In this document: piece by piece, positions 43,367 through 50,700 of the stretch
How positions within the stretch are numbered: the first letter of the stretch is position 1
How the letters are laid out: each line of letters starts with the position of its first letter
Assembly (NCBI RefSeq): GCF_031177825.1
Contig: NZ_JAPSKE010000004.1
Location: forward strand, 307,521 to 371,520
Length of the DNA: 64,000 nt
Source of the DNA: Paenibacillus sp.
GTDB lineage: Bacteria; Bacillota; Bacilli; Paenibacillales; YIM-B00363
Direction: 5' to 3'
Program-made: the position numbers and the translations under genes
The notes under the pieces: model-generated
What the model was told of the DNA's origin: nothing
The model's input: only the letters and a program-made list of their open reading frames with translations
The model's database searches: none

Positions 43367-43604
43367 GAGCGAACCCTCTCTCTTTGGAATGTAGCAGCAG
43401 AGCGTGGCGGACGGCGGCGGCGCGCGCCGAGCGGGAACGCTCCCCTTCCGATCCGGCGGCGAACGCCGGGTCGCCGAACAAGGCGACGAGCGCCGCTTCG
43501 GCCGCTTCGCTCGCGAGCGGTTCCTCCCCGACGAGATGAAGACAAATCGAATAGACGCGTTGCTCGTACCGCCTCAGCAGCAAGACTTTCTCTTCGAACG
43601 CCAT
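43347..43604 (-). CDS. Short protein resembling only region 2 of an ECF sigma factor
   Basis: Encodes 85 residues with GAGGTGA before the ATG. EEKVLLLRRYEQRVYSICLH followed by LVGEEPLASEAAEAALVALF resembles sigma region 2.1-2.2 of ECF sigma factors, the core-polymerase-binding part. The DNA-binding region 2.4 is poorly kept and region 4 is absent. The C-terminal part is Ala/Arg-rich. It may be a regulator that touches RNA polymerase, or a decayed sigma factor. Four phased TTCTTA-type repeats lie upstream. Confidence 0.6.
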   Translation of the reverse strand: MAFEEKVLLLRRYEQRVYSICLHLVGEEPLASEAAEAALVALFGDPAFAAGSEGERSRSARAAAVRHALLLHSKERGFAHARAHG

Positions 43605-43660
43605 CCTGCGTTCACCTCGCTCATCTCCGTTTTCTAAGCTTCATTGTACAGGCGCAAGAT

Positions 43661-43699
43661 TAAGAACGTAGTAACGAAACCATAAGAATTTCTTAAGAA
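43661..43699. promoter_or_regulatory. Four direct repeats with 11-nt period before the sigma2-like gene
   Basis: TAAGAA, TAACGA, TAAGAA and TAAGAA begin at 43661, 43672, 43683 and 43694, exactly 11 nt apart. On the minus strand they read TTCTTA/TCGTTA and lie just upstream of a TACAAT -10-like sequence. This one-turn spacing is typical of OmpR-family response regulator sites. Confidence 0.65.
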
Positions 43700-43704
43700 C
43701 GGAT

Positions 43705-43740
43705 TAAAAAAACGCCGCGGAACGTTCGTTCCGCGGCGCT
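43705..43740 (-). terminator. Intrinsic terminator of the VanRS-like operon
   Basis: On the minus strand CGCCGCGGAACG-AA-CGTTCCGCGGCG, followed by seven T residues. Confidence 0.92.
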
Positions 43741-43741
43741 C

Positions 43742-44854
43742 TTATGAAATCGGACGATGCTCTCCCCGCGGCAACCGCACCTGAAAGACGGTGCTTCTCG
43801 CGTCGCTGTACGCGACGATCGCGCCGCCGTGCTGGTCGACGATGCCCTTGGCGATCGCGAGGCCGAGCCCCGAGCCCGGCACGCCGTCCGCCTCCGTCCG
43901 GGATTTGTCCGCGCGGTAAAACCGCTCGAAAATATACGGCAAGTCCGCGGCCGAAATCGGCTCGCCGTAATTGGCCACGTCGACCTCGGCGGCGCCGCCC
44001 CCCGTTCGGATCGCGACGTCGATCCGCTTCCCGTCCCGTCCGTACCGCATCGCGTTGGTCAGCAAATTTTCGAAGACGCGTACGAGCTTATCCGGATCCC
44101 CGACGACCTCCACCGCCTCCTGCGGCGCCGACAGCGAGGCGGTCATGCCCGCCTGCTGCAAGCCGAGACGATGCTGGGAGAGCAGCTGCCCGAGCAGCTC
44201 CGTCAGATTGAACCGCGTCTTCCGCAGCGGCATGCCGCCGTGGCGCATCCGCGTATACTCGAACAGATCGTCGATCAGCACATGCAGCCGCTTCGCCTTC
44301 GCGTTCGCGATCTGCACGTAATGGCGCAGCTCGAGCTCGTCCCGGTATTTGTCGTCGTCGATCAAACCGAGGTAACCGAGGATAGACGTCAGCGGCGTCC
44401 GAAGATCGTGCGAGACGTTCGTGATGAGCTCGTTCTTCGTCTGTTCGGCGCGCCGCTCCTCCTCGATCGACGTGCGCAGCCGTGCGATCAACGAATTCAT
44501 ATCGGTCGCCAGCACGCCGAAGTCGTCCTTCTGCTTCACGGGCACGGCAACGTCGAATCGCCCTTCGGCGATGTGCCGAACGGCGCGAATCATCTCCCCG
44601 TAATAGCGGAAGCGGCGATACTGGTACAGCGTAAGGAACGTTAGGAAGTAGAAGATTAGCGCCAAGACGCCCCAGCCCTCGGCCGGAAACAGACTGAACA
44701 AAAACCTCAGAAAATAGCCCACGATATTTCGGGCATCCGCCGCGGCGGCGACGACGACGCCCGTGACGACCGTGGCCAGGCCGGTCCAGAACACGCTGAG
44801 GAACACTTGGAGCACGAACTTGAAGACGAGCCTGCGTACGATGTTATCCGTCAA
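43742..44854 (-). CDS. VanS-like sensor histidine kinase
   Basis: Encodes 370 residues from a TTG, with GGGGTCGG about 10 nt upstream; the start overlaps the response regulator gene by 11 nt. Two membrane helices (about 12-36 and 62-80) enclose only a short outside loop, so the signal may be sensed in the membrane. HAMP is at 80-132, HisKA has TNVSHDLRTPLTSILGYLGL (H149), and the ATPase part has ENLLTNAMRYG and GVPGSGLGLAIAKGI. The architecture is that of VanS-type kinases in Firmicutes. No vancomycin-resistance genes are near. Confidence 0.9.
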   Translation of the reverse strand: MTDNIVRRLVFKFVLQVFLSVFWTGLATVVTGVVVAAAADARNIVGYFLRFLFSLFPAEGWGVLALIFYFLTFLTLYQYRRFRYYGEMIRAVRHIAEGRFDVAVPVKQKDDFGVLATDMNSLIARLRTSIEEERRAEQTKNELITNVSHDLRTPLTSILGYLGLIDDDKYRDELELRHYVQIANAKAKRLHVLIDDLFEYTRMRHGGMPLRKTRFNLTELLGQLLSQHRLGLQQAGMTASLSAPQEAVEVVGDPDKLVRVFENLLTNAMRYGRDGKRIDVAIRTGGGAAEVDVANYGEPISAADLPYIFERFYRADKSRTEADGVPGSGLGLAIAKGIVDQHGGAIVAYSDARSTVFQVRLPRGEHRPIS

Positions 44855-45536
44855 TTTTGTAGCCGACCCCCCATACGGTCGCGATCATCTTATCTCCCGT
44901 CTCCTGCTCAAGCTTGTCGCGCAGATGACTGATATGCACCATGACCGTGTTGTTCGAATCGAAGTATTTCTCCTTCCACACCTGTTGGAAAATGTCCTCC
45001 GCGCTGAACACCCGGCCGCGGTTGCTCGCGAGCAGGTGCAGGATGCCGAATTCGGTCGACGTGAGATGGAGCGGCTTCCCGTCGACCTCGGCCCGATGCG
45101 TAGTCTTGTCGATCCGCAGCGCCCCGACTCGGATCGCGTCGTCCGCGGCCGGCGCCTCCGCCGGCATCCGGTACGCGCGACGCAGCAGCGACTTCACGCG
45201 CGCGCTTAGCTCGAGCGGGTTGAACGGCTTCACCATATAGTCGTCCGCCCCGGTCATCAGACCGAGAATCTTATCCATGTCTTCGGCTTTCGCGCTGACC
45301 ATGAGGATGGGCAGATGCTTCTCCTCGCGAATGCGGCGGCATACCGTCAGACCGTCCATCTTCGGCATCATGACGTCAAGCACGACGAGGTGTACGGGTT
45401 CGTCTCCTTCGAGCGCGCGAAGCGCCTCCTCCCCGTCGTACGCCAGCACGGTGTCGTAGCCGTCGTTGCGCAAATAAATTTCGATCAGACCGGCGATTTC
45501 CCGGTCGTCGTCCACGATTAAGATGCGATAGTTCAC
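44844..45536 (-). CDS. VanR-like OmpR-family response regulator
   Basis: Encodes 230 residues from a GTG (AAGGAGA upstream at 11 nt). The receiver has DDDREIAGLIEIYLRNDGYD, phosphorylated D54 (LVVLDVMMPKMDGL), and MVKPFNPLELSARVKSLLRR. The winged helix has TSTEFGILHLLASNRGRVFS and NNTVMVHISHLRDKLE. It forms an operon with the VanS-like kinase. CTTAAG-type repeats before this gene and TAAGAA repeats before the neighbouring sigma2-like gene are candidate binding sites. Confidence 0.92.
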   Translation of the reverse strand: MNYRILIVDDDREIAGLIEIYLRNDGYDTVLAYDGEEALRALEGDEPVHLVVLDVMMPKMDGLTVCRRIREEKHLPILMVSAKAEDMDKILGLMTGADDYMVKPFNPLELSARVKSLLRRAYRMPAEAPAADDAIRVGALRIDKTTHRAEVDGKPLHLTSTEFGILHLLASNRGRVFSAEDIFQQVWKEKYFDSNNTVMVHISHLRDKLEQETGDKMIATVWGVGYKIDG

Positions 45537-45600
45537 TGGCGTCTAAATCTCCTTTCTCTTCCCAACACTATACAACATTCGCTTCCGGTTTTCTTCGACC

Positions 45601-45640
45601 CTTACATAACCTTAAGCAATCTTAAGGATTCCCTAAGAAA
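45601..45640. promoter_or_regulatory. CTTAAG-type direct repeats before the VanR-like gene
   Basis: CTTACATAAC, CTTAAGCAAT, CTTAAGGATT and CCCTAAGAAA follow each other with a 10-11-nt period about 65-105 nt before the response regulator start. They share the TAAG core with the repeats at 43661-43699, which suggests autoregulation. Confidence 0.55.
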
Positions 45641-45658
45641 TATGGAAAACGGCCCGCC

Positions 45659-46051
45659 TCATCGATCGAGGGAGCCGTCTTCGGTATTCACCATATGATG
45701 CGCGACCTGCGTCAGCCGCCCGAAGAAAAATTCGCGCGCGCCGCCTTCGAGGCCGACCTCGTCCATCGCGGCGGCCATGCAGCCGAGCCACGCTTCGGCG
45801 TGCGACGTCGTAATCGGGAACGGCAGATGTCTATACCGCATCATCGGATGCCCGAACTCCTCGGAGTACAGCTGCGGGCCGCCGAGGAATTGCGTCAGGA
45901 ACATCTTCTGCTTCCGTTTCACTTCGTCGATGTCGCTGCCGGCGAACAGCGGCGACAACTTCGGGTCTCGCACGACGCGGTCGTAGAACGCGTCGACGAG
46001 CCTCCGGATCGTCGCCTCGCCCCCGAGTTGTTCGAAAATCGTCGTCTCCAT
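45659..46051 (-). CDS. Truncated hemoglobin (group II, YjbI-like)
   Basis: Encodes 130 residues. METTIFEQLGGEATIRRLVD, then FYDRVVRDPKLSPLFAGSD and LTQFLGGPQLYSEEFGHPMM carry the two-on-two globin core, including the distal Tyr region. RYRHLPFPIT holds the proximal-side His-containing segment (HAEAWLGCM follows). Group II truncated hemoglobins bind O2 or NO and are linked to oxidative and nitrosative stress. The gene follows hrpB at 19 nt and may be transcribed with it. Confidence 0.9.
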   Translation of the reverse strand: METTIFEQLGGEATIRRLVDAFYDRVVRDPKLSPLFAGSDIDEVKRKQKMFLTQFLGGPQLYSEEFGHPMMRYRHLPFPITTSHAEAWLGCMAAAMDEVGLEGGAREFFFGRLTQVAHHMVNTEDGSLDR

Positions 46052-46070
46052 AGGTTTTTGGAAGTCCCTC

Positions 46071-48548
46071 CTAGTCGCGCTGAGTTATCTTCGGCCGCGT
46101 CCCGCGCGTCGCGATCGCCGCGGTCGGCTCGTCCGGCCAGTAATGCTTCGGATATCGACCCTTAAGGTCTTTCTTAATTTCGAAGTACGTTTCGCGCCAG
46201 AAATTGGCCAGGTCTCTCGTAATTTGCACGGGCCGCTGCGCCGGCGACAGCAGATGGATCGTCACCGGCACCCGGCCCCCTCCGATTCGCGGCGTTTCGG
46301 CCCAGCCGAACAGCTCCTGCAGCTTAGCGGACAACGCGGGCGCGTCCGGGTCGCTATAATCGATCGCCAGCCTCGAGCCGCTGGGCACCGTCAGATGCGT
46401 CGGCGCCCAATCGTCCATTCGGCGACGCTGCTCCCAGGAGAGCGGCGCTTCGAGCGCTTCGACGAGACGCACGCGTTCGAGATCGCCCTTCGACTTCATG
46501 CCGAAGACGTAAGATCCGAGCCAGTCCGGCAGCGTCTCGAGCAAGCGTTCGTCGGAGACGTCCGGCCATTCCTCGCCCGCATGCCGGCGGAGGAACAAGA
46601 GCCTCTTGCGGCATTGATCCGCCGCCTTCGTCCACGGCAGCAGATGCAGACCGGTCTCCGCGATGCCGCGCAGCAACGCGTCCTTCACGCGTTCCGGATC
46701 GGGCGCCGCCGCCGGCGTCTCCTCGAGCACGATCGCGTCGAGCGTCGTTCGCCGCCGCGCGCGAACCGAGGCCGAGGCGGCGTCCCAATAGACGTCGTCC
46801 TCCGTGCGGATCCGGTCCGCGCAGACGCGCCGGAGCGCCTCCGCGCTTACCGGCGCCGCCGACCGGATCCGGCTGTCGACGCCCGCCCCGTCGAGCTCGG
46901 CGATGGCGAGGAACGTCTCGCGGGAGAGCGGCTCGTCCCCCGCGAATTCCGCGCCGCGCCCGCCGGCGAGCACGTATTTGCCGTTCGCGCGCCGCATCGC
47001 GACGCGGTCCGGGAACGCGAGCGCGAGCAGCTCGCCCGACGCGGCGGCCGCCGTCGGCCGGCTGTCCCGAACGACGCCGGCGTCCCGCATCCGACGCGCC
47101 GCTACCTCGCGCTGCTTCGCCGCCGCGGGCGTCGCGCCCCGGCGCAGCGCCTCGACGCGCAGGCGCATATCGGCGCCGCCGGGCGCCTGCGCGTCGCGCT
47201 CTTCGAGCAGCGTCGCCAGCTCGCAGGCGAGATCCCCGCGCCCGCCTTCCATGCCGCGCAGCGTCATATGCGCGAGCCGCGGGTGCATCCCGAGCTCCGC
47301 CATGCGGCGGCCCTCCGGCGTGACGACGCCGCGCGCGTCCAGCGCCCCGAGCCGCTGCAGCAGGTCGATAGCCTGCTTATAGGCGCCTTCCGGCGGCGGG
47401 TCGAGCCAGGAGAGCTCCAGCGGGTCGCGGACGCCCCAGACGGCGAGTTCGAGCGCGAGCGGCGTCACGTCCGTCGCGAGAATCTCCGGTTCGCCGAACG
47501 GCTCGAGCCGGCGGTGCTCCTCCTCCGTCCACAGCCGGTAGCAGACGCCCGGGGCGACCCGGCCGGCGCGGCCGCGCCGCTGATCGGCGGAGGCGACCGT
47601 GACCGCCGTCGTCTCGAGCGCCGTCAATCCCGTCCGCGGCGAATACCGCGGCACCCGGCTGAGCCCCGAGTCGACGACGATCCGCACGCCCTCGACGGTC
47701 AAGCTCGTCTCCGCGATGCTCGTCGCGAGCACGACCTTGCGTTCGCCCGGCCGAGCCGGCGCGATCGCCGCGTCCTGCTCTTCGGGAGACAGCGCCCCAT
47801 AGAGCGGGGCGACGCGAACGCCCGGAGGCAGGCCGAGCCGCTCCAGCTCCCCGGCCGTGCGTCGAATTTCACGTCCGCCCGGCAGAAACGCAAGCACGTC
47901 TCCCTCCGGATGACGCAGGAGCGCTTCCTTCACGGTCGCCGCGGCGCGGCGTTCGACCGAAAGCTCCGTTCGCCGTTCTTCGTACCGCGTCTCGACCGGA
48001 TACATCCGCCCTTCGCTGTGTACGACGGCGCAGCCGCCGAGCAGCCGCGCCGTCGCGTCGGCCTCGATCGTCGCCGACATGACGACGAGCCGCAGGTCGT
48101 CCCGAAACAGCCCTTGCGTCTGCAGCGCCAAGGCAAGCCCGAGATCGGCGTGCACGCTTCGTTCGTGGAATTCGTCGAACAGGACGCACGCGACGCCGTC
48201 CAGCGCCGGATCCTGCTGCAGCATCCGCGTCAGGACGCCTTCCGTGACGACTTCGATGCGCGTGCGGGGACCGACCTTCGTGTCCCCCTTCGTCCGATAG
48301 CCGACCGTCTCGCCGGCGCGTTCGCCGAGCAGCGACGCCATGCGCCGCGCCGCCCCTCGCGCCGCGATGCGCCGCGGCTCCAGCATGACGATGCGCCCGC
48401 TTCCCGCCCACGGCTCCCGGAGCAGCGCAAGCGGCACCATCGTCGTCTTGCCCGCGCCCGGGGGCGCCGTCACGACCGCGTTCGGACCGGCGGCCAGCGC
48501 CTTCTTCAAGGCGGGCAGCGCTTCTTCGATCGGCAGCCTCTCGCTCAT
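46071..48548 (-). CDS. hrpB: ATP-dependent RNA helicase HrpB
   Basis: Encodes 825 residues, GGAGGTGTCGGC before the ATG. Walker A APPGAGKTT (28-36), motif Ia MLEPRRIAARGAA, motif II DEFHER (125-130), SAT (VVMSATIEAD) and motif VI (SADQRRGRAGR) are in order. The helicase-associated and HrpB C-terminal parts follow (WAPTHLTVPSGSRLAIDYSD near the end). It is a DEAH-box helicase of the HrpB group with no firmly proven target in bacteria. It is divergent from the recombinase gene. Confidence 0.93.
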   Translation of the reverse strand: MSERLPIEEALPALKKALAAGPNAVVTAPPGAGKTTMVPLALLREPWAGSGRIVMLEPRRIAARGAARRMASLLGERAGETVGYRTKGDTKVGPRTRIEVVTEGVLTRMLQQDPALDGVACVLFDEFHERSVHADLGLALALQTQGLFRDDLRLVVMSATIEADATARLLGGCAVVHSEGRMYPVETRYEERRTELSVERRAAATVKEALLRHPEGDVLAFLPGGREIRRTAGELERLGLPPGVRVAPLYGALSPEEQDAAIAPARPGERKVVLATSIAETSLTVEGVRIVVDSGLSRVPRYSPRTGLTALETTAVTVASADQRRGRAGRVAPGVCYRLWTEEEHRRLEPFGEPEILATDVTPLALELAVWGVRDPLELSWLDPPPEGAYKQAIDLLQRLGALDARGVVTPEGRRMAELGMHPRLAHMTLRGMEGGRGDLACELATLLEERDAQAPGGADMRLRVEALRRGATPAAAKQREVAARRMRDAGVVRDSRPTAAAASGELLALAFPDRVAMRRANGKYVLAGGRGAEFAGDEPLSRETFLAIAELDGAGVDSRIRSAAPVSAEALRRVCADRIRTEDDVYWDAASASVRARRRTTLDAIVLEETPAAAPDPERVKDALLRGIAETGLHLLPWTKAADQCRKRLLFLRRHAGEEWPDVSDERLLETLPDWLGSYVFGMKSKGDLERVRLVEALEAPLSWEQRRRMDDWAPTHLTVPSGSRLAIDYSDPDAPALSAKLQELFGWAETPRIGGGRVPVTIHLLSPAQRPVQITRDLANFWRETYFEIKKDLKGRYPKHYWPDEPTAAIATRGTRPKITQRD

Positions 48549-48625
48549 GCCGACACCTCCGCAACCATTCTTCGACCCTTACCATACACGAATCGCGCCG
48601 AATTGGGAAGAGCCTAGCCGCGCGA

Positions 48626-48654
48626 TTGCGCCTGAAGGGTTGCGTTCTTATAAT
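48626..48654 (+). promoter_or_regulatory. Sigma-A promoter of the recombinase-like gene
   Basis: TTGCGC (48626-48631), a 17-nt spacer and consensus TATAAT (48649-48654). Confidence 0.6.
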
Positions 48655-48689
48655 AAGAGAGACTATAACGGAGAGGCCGGCGCGCATGC

Positions 48690-49535
48690 ATGGATTCGAT
48701 CATAGAGTCATACCGAAGATACCTTAAGAGTCAGGGGAAAGAAGAAAATACGATTAAAGCGTACGTACACGAAGCCGAAGGCTTCCTCGGGTGGTGTTCC
48801 ATCCGGAACGCCGGTCTGTCCGAGCTGTCGCAGGCCGCGTTCTCCGAATACCGAGACGCGCTCGTCGGCCGCGGCATGAAGACCGCGACCGTCAATAAGT
48901 CCGTCTCGACGCTTAGCACGTTCTTCAAGTGGGCGCAATCGAACGGCCTCGCCGGCGACAACTTCGCACGGCGGCTTCGGCTGCCGGCGTCGAAGAAGGA
49001 CGAGCCGCCTCGATGGTTGACGCCCGAGGAGGAAGCGGCGCTGCTGGACGTCGTCGCGAAGGAGTCGACCGTCTTCCAACGCGTCCGCAACGAAGCGTTG
49101 ATCGCCGCCATGCTGTATGCGGGCGTGAAGGTGGAGGAACTGCCGCAGCTGCCCATCGGCGCCCTCCGCGGCGGCGAGCTGGACGTGTACGACGACGGGG
49201 TTCGCGTTCGGACCGTGCCGCTCTCGCCGTTCGCGTTCGCGAAGCTCGACGCTTGGCTTCGCCTTCGCCTCGCTTCGGCGAAGGAGGTTCACGCTCTGAG
49301 CGACGCGCTGTTCGTCACGGAGCGGTCCGGCAAGATGCAGCCGCGCGCCGTGCAGTTCGTGATCGAGACCTACAGCGTCAAACTCGGCATCCCGCTCTCG
49401 AGCCAATCGCTGCGGAATACGTTCTGCCGCAGGCTTGCGGAGCAGGGCGTCCCCGTCGAGCGGCTCAAGGCGCTGGCGGGCCATAAGACGCTGCTGACGA
49501 CGTGGAAATATTATCGACAAGAAAGTAGAGGTTGA
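48690..49535 (+). CDS. Tyrosine-recombinase-like protein with altered catalytic residues
   Basis: Encodes 281 residues. Residues 1-100 form the SAM-like core-binding domain (SYRRYLKSQGKEENTIKAYV); the rest is the catalytic fold. Compared with Xer-type enzymes, the first Arg is Lys (YAGVKVEEL, K147), the beta-hairpin Lys is not evident (DDGVRVRTVPL), and the HxLR His is Gln (SQSLRNTF, Q239). R242, the H of LAGH (H265) and Y274 remain. It may bind DNA yet cut poorly, or be adapted to a special role. It is followed after 43 nt by tRNA-Asp. The Shine-Dalgarno GGAGAG lies about 14 nt from the ATG. Confidence 0.85.
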   Translation: MDSIIESYRRYLKSQGKEENTIKAYVHEAEGFLGWCSIRNAGLSELSQAAFSEYRDALVGRGMKTATVNKSVSTLSTFFKWAQSNGLAGDNFARRLRLPASKKDEPPRWLTPEEEAALLDVVAKESTVFQRVRNEALIAAMLYAGVKVEELPQLPIGALRGGELDVYDDGVRVRTVPLSPFAFAKLDAWLRLRLASAKEVHALSDALFVTERSGKMQPRAVQFVIETYSVKLGIPLSSQSLRNTFCRRLAEQGVPVERLKALAGHKTLLTTWKYYRQESRG

Positions 49536-49578
49536 TTTAACCAACTGCGTCGTGGTATGATAACGCTTGTGTCCATTA

Positions 49579-49655
49579 GGAGCTGTGGTGTAGAGGCCTA
49601 ACATGCCTGCCTGTCACGCAGGAGACCGCGGGTTCGAATCCCGTCAGCTCCGCCA
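49579..49655 (+). tRNA. tRNA-Asp (GTC)
   Basis: A 77-nt cloverleaf with 7-bp acceptor stem GGAGCTG/CAGCTCC, a D-loop with TGGTGTAGAGGCCTAACA, anticodon arm CCTGCCTGTCACGCAGG with anticodon GTC, T-arm GCGGGTTCGAATCCCGT, and an encoded CCA end. With G34 it can carry queuosine. The gluQ-like gene begins 67 nt after it. Confidence 0.96.
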
Positions 49656-49668
49656 TACATACCTATTC

Positions 49669-49706
49669 AACAGTCTCGTCACATTCGTGTCGGGATTGTT
49701 TTCTAT
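49669..49706 (+). terminator. Terminator or attenuator between tRNA-Asp and gluQ
   Basis: AACAGTCTCGTCAC pairs with GTGTCGGGATTGTT, with one mismatch and two wobble pairs, around ATTC. TTTTCT follows. It would limit, but may not stop, read-through into gluQ. Confidence 0.65.
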
Positions 49707-49722
49707 TCCAGGAGGGTTAGCT

Positions 49723-50700
49723 ATGTACCGAGGCCGTTTCGCCCCGACGCCGTCCGGACGCCTCCATCTCGGCAACCTGTACGCCGCGCTGATGGCGTGG
49801 CTCCACGCGAGAAGCGCAGGGGGCGCTTTCGCGCTGCGCATGGAGGACATCGACAAGCCGCGCTGCAAGCCCGACCTCGCCGAACTGGTTCTGAAAGACT
49901 TGCGCTGGTTCGGTTTGGATTGGGACGAGGGTCCGGACGTCGGCGGTCCGTACGCTCCTTATACGCAGAGCGAGCGGGCGGACCGTTATGAAGCCGCGCT
50001 CGACGCGTTGCTGGCGCACGGCAGGCTCTACCCGTGCTTCTGCAGCCGCGCCGAGCTGTTCTCGGTCGCGAGCGCTCCGCACGGACTCTCCTCCGAAGGA
50101 CCTGCGTACGGCGGCTCCTGCCGCTTCCTGCCGCCGGAAGAGCGGTCTCGGAGGGCCGAGACGAAGACGCCCTCCCTCCGCTTCGCCGTTCCGCCGGACG
50201 CGCCCGTCGCCTTCGAGGACGCCGTCTACGGCCGCGTCGATTTCCCGCCCGGCGCGGGCGGCGACTTCGTCGTGCGCAGAGCCGACGGCATTATCGGCTA
50301 TCAGCTCGCCGTCGTCGTCGACGACGCCGCGATGAACGTAACGCACGCGCTGCGCGGCGCCGACCTGCTCGACTCCACCCCGCGACAGCTGTGGCTGTAC
50401 GAGGCGCTCGGTCTGACGCCGCCGGCCTTCGCGCACGTGCCGCTCCTCTGCGACGAACGAGGCGAACGGCTGTCGAAGCGTCAGAAGTCGCTCGCCGCCG
50501 CCGCGCTGAGGGAAGCCGGCGTCCCCGCGGAGACGCTCGTCGGACTCGTCGCTTGGTCGGCGCGCCTCATCGACCGGCCCGAGCCGATCCGCCCAGCGGA
50601 GCTCGTCGCCGGCTTCGACCTCGACAAGCTGCCGCGGGACCCGATCCGCTTCCCCTTGGACGCGCTTAAGAAATATAACGTTACCTCTACTTCCGGTTGA
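49723..50700 (+). CDS. gluQ: Glutamyl-Q tRNA(Asp) synthetase
   Basis: Encodes 325 residues from the ATG at 49723, after AGGAGGGTTAGCT. It is a class I glutamyl-tRNA-synthetase-like core without an anticodon-binding domain: GRFAPTPSGRLHLGNLYAAL (HIGH-like), FALRMEDIDKPRCKP, YPCFCSRAELF (zinc site) and RLSKRQKSL (KMSKS-like). These features define GluQRS, which attaches glutamate to the cyclopentene ring of queuosine at position 34 of tRNA-Asp. Its gene directly follows a tRNA-Asp gene. It is common in Proteobacteria, less so in Firmicutes. The 3' end overlaps the convergent MBL gene by 14 nt. Confidence 0.92.
   Translation: MYRGRFAPTPSGRLHLGNLYAALMAWLHARSAGGAFALRMEDIDKPRCKPDLAELVLKDLRWFGLDWDEGPDVGGPYAPYTQSERADRYEAALDALLAHGRLYPCFCSRAELFSVASAPHGLSSEGPAYGGSCRFLPPEERSRRAETKTPSLRFAVPPDAPVAFEDAVYGRVDFPPGAGGDFVVRRADGIIGYQLAVVVDDAAMNVTHALRGADLLDSTPRQLWLYEALGLTPPAFAHVPLLCDERGERLSKRQKSLAAAALREAGVPAETLVGLVAWSARLIDRPEPIRPAELVAGFDLDKLPRDPIRFPLDALKKYNVTSTSG

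Noticed and set aside
43742..45536. A vancomycin-resistance locus, because of the VanRS-like pair
   Set aside because: No vanH, vanA/B ligase or vanX-like gene is near; VanRS-type systems are common in Firmicutes with other roles.
46143..48617. Very long open frame on the plus strand opposite hrpB (over 800 codons)
   Set aside because: It mirrors the hrpB codon frame in GC-rich DNA. Its product is Arg-rich low-complexity sequence with no domain, while the minus strand has every helicase motif.
48686..48727. 13-codon frame (MHGFDHRVIPKIP) starting 4 nt before the recombinase-like ATG, with better Shine-Dalgarno spacing
   Set aside because: Too short to support as a gene; it may only reflect an imperfectly spaced start for the recombinase-like gene.
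48690..49655. Genomic island or prophage integrated at tRNA-Asp
   Set aside because: Apart from the recombinase-like gene there are no phage or transfer genes, no repeat of the tRNA 3' end is seen nearby, and the flanking genes are housekeeping.
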